NCBI GenBank assembly: GCA_022749295.1
Contig: CP062007.1
Location: 248,001-312,000, forward strand
Reading direction: 5' to 3'
Source: Flavobacteriaceae bacterium GSB9
GTDB taxonomy: Bacteria > Bacteroidota > Bacteroidia > Flavobacteriales > Flavobacteriaceae
Length of the DNA stretch: 64,000 bases
Shown: one piece after another, positions 63,304 through 64,000 of the stretch
How positions within the stretch are numbered: the first letter of the stretch is position 1
Layout of the letters: every line of letters starts with the position of its first letter
The notes under the pieces: generated by a model
Told to the model about the DNA's origin: nothing
What the model saw: only the letters and a program-made list of their open reading frames with translations
Database searches by the model: none
Made by a program: the position numbers and the translations under genes

Positions 63304-64000
63304 TTAAACCTGTAAAACCCCCATGTTAAAACGCCTTTCGATAGGTGCGTGATTAGCCGCTTCAATACCCATGCTAATCCAGGTTCTGGTGTCCAAAGGG
63401 TCGATTATGGCATCGGTCCAGATTCGTGCCGCAGCGTAATATGGAGACACTTGGTTGTCGTATCGGTTTTTAATTTTATCGAACAATTCGGCTTCTTTTT
63501 CTTTGGTGATTTTTTCACCTTGTTTTTCCAAGGAAGCTTTTTCGATTTGCAACAATACTTTGGCAGCTGAGTTGCCACTCATTACTGCCAGCTCGGCACT
63601 GGGCCAGGATACAATAAGTCGTGGGTCGTATGCTTTTCCGCACATAGCGTAATTACCTGCACCATAACTGTTACCAATAATTATAGTAAATTTTGGCACT
63701 ACCGAATTACTCACAGCATTTACCATTTTGGCACCATCTTTTATAATGCCACTGTGTTCACTTTTACTGCCCACCATAAATCCGGTAACGTCCTGTAAAA
63801 ATACCAACGGAATCTTCTTTTGGTTACAATTGGCAATAAATCGGGTGGCTTTGTCGGCACTATCATTGTAAATAACGCCGCCAAATTGCATTTCGCCTTT
63901 TTGGGTTTTTACCAGTTTACGTTGGTTCGCTACAATACCAACGGCCCAACCATCAATACGGGCATAACAAGTTATTATCGTTTGTCCGTAGCCCGCTTTA
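63304..64000 (-). CDS. Acyl-CoA carboxylase carboxyltransferase subunit (partial)
   Basis: The gene runs off the right edge, so only the C-terminal 231 residues are visible. They carry the carboxyltransferase fold: 'DGWAVGIVANQRKLVKTQKG', 'FGGVIYNDSADKATRFI', 'LVFLQDVTGFMVGS' and 'IIGNSYGAGNYAMCGKAYDP', with the oxyanion-hole glycines. The length and sequence after these motifs, 'SWPSAELAVMSGNSAAKVLL', fit the beta subunit of methylcrotonyl-CoA or a related acyl-CoA carboxylase rather than AccD. The partner biotin subunit is outside the window. Confidence 0.92.
   Translation of the reverse strand, partial: KAGYGQTIITCYARIDGWAVGIVANQRKLVKTQKGEMQFGGVIYNDSADKATRFIANCNQKKIPLVFLQDVTGFMVGSKSEHSGIIKDGAKMVNAVSNSVVPKFTIIIGNSYGAGNYAMCGKAYDPRLIVSWPSAELAVMSGNSAAKVLLQIEKASLEKQGEKITKEKEAELFDKIKNRYDNQVSPYYAAARIWTDAIIDPLDTRTWISMGIEAANHAPIERRFNMGVLQV

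Overview
The window is a 64 kb piece of a low-GC Bacteroidetes chromosome, almost certainly from the family Flavobacteriaceae. The evidence is the gliding genes gldF and gldG, a complete-looking menaquinone cluster, a fused ResB-CcsA cytochrome c maturation protein, bacillithiol deacetylase bshB1, many short Bacteroidetes-type lipoprotein signals, no obvious Shine-Dalgarno sequences, and several -7 boxes of the Bacteroidetes form TAnnTTTG. No genus can be named from the sequence alone. I saw no insertion sequence, prophage, CRISPR array or rRNA. One tRNA (His) is present. The sequence reads as ordinary core chromosome with small accessory inserts.

Layout. 1-3.1 kb: a leftward operon of a TetR regulator, an ABC1/UbiB kinase-like protein, a flavin reductase and an SDR protein, with a palindrome upstream that fits autoregulation. 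3.2-5.7 kb: DUF2911 protein, DsbA/FrnE-like oxidoreductase and an orphan secreted protein. 5.7-11.1 kb: a leftward operon of a PIG-L deacetylase, a 36-residue membrane peptide, a sodium:solute symporter and a Gfo/Idh/MocA oxidoreductase, which looks like import and oxidation of a sugar or sugar derivative. 11.2-16.7 kb: lipoprotein, CDF-like cation transporter, P1 peptidase, a VOC gene broken by a stop codon, K+ channel, CorA and MscS. 16.8-21.8 kb: a tightly packed leftward run including Maf, a UbiA prenyltransferase, the KdsC phosphatase and a DUF2520 protein.

21.8-31 kb: truncated haemoglobin, CcsBA, two META-domain lipoproteins (one frameshifted), the SatD-DUF3307 pair, MscL, a DM13 lipoprotein and a HAD phosphatase. 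31-39.8 kb: SLC13 permease, bshB1, tRNA-His, two tandem M28 peptidases, a universal stress protein, DUF4870 and dnaN. 39.9-46.2 kb: the gldF-gldG operon, with an extra gene between the two, preceded by an S-adenosylmethionine hydrolase; then phoH-purC on the other strand. 46.3-52.5 kb: DUF1080 lipoprotein, alpha-carbonic anhydrase, OmpA lipoprotein, glycosyltransferase, HsdR-N protein, holA and ung. 52.9-58.5 kb: menB-menA-UPF0173-menC-CPBP-menE. 58.5-64 kb: sppA, a large plug-VWA fusion protein, DoxX, and the start-truncated carboxyltransferase subunit of an acyl-CoA carboxylase.

The items most worth a second look are: the SatD-DUF3307 pair, whose N-terminal SatD motifs resemble a GGDEF/nucleotidyl-cyclase palm and whose partner is a polytopic membrane protein with His and Asp in its helices; three genes each disabled by what looks like one base; perfect inverted repeats that end exactly at the start codons of the carbonic anhydrase and DoxX genes; an 18-bp-periodic triple repeat before bshB1; and the extra gene inside gldF-gldG. 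None of these was tested by database search; all come from reading the sequence.
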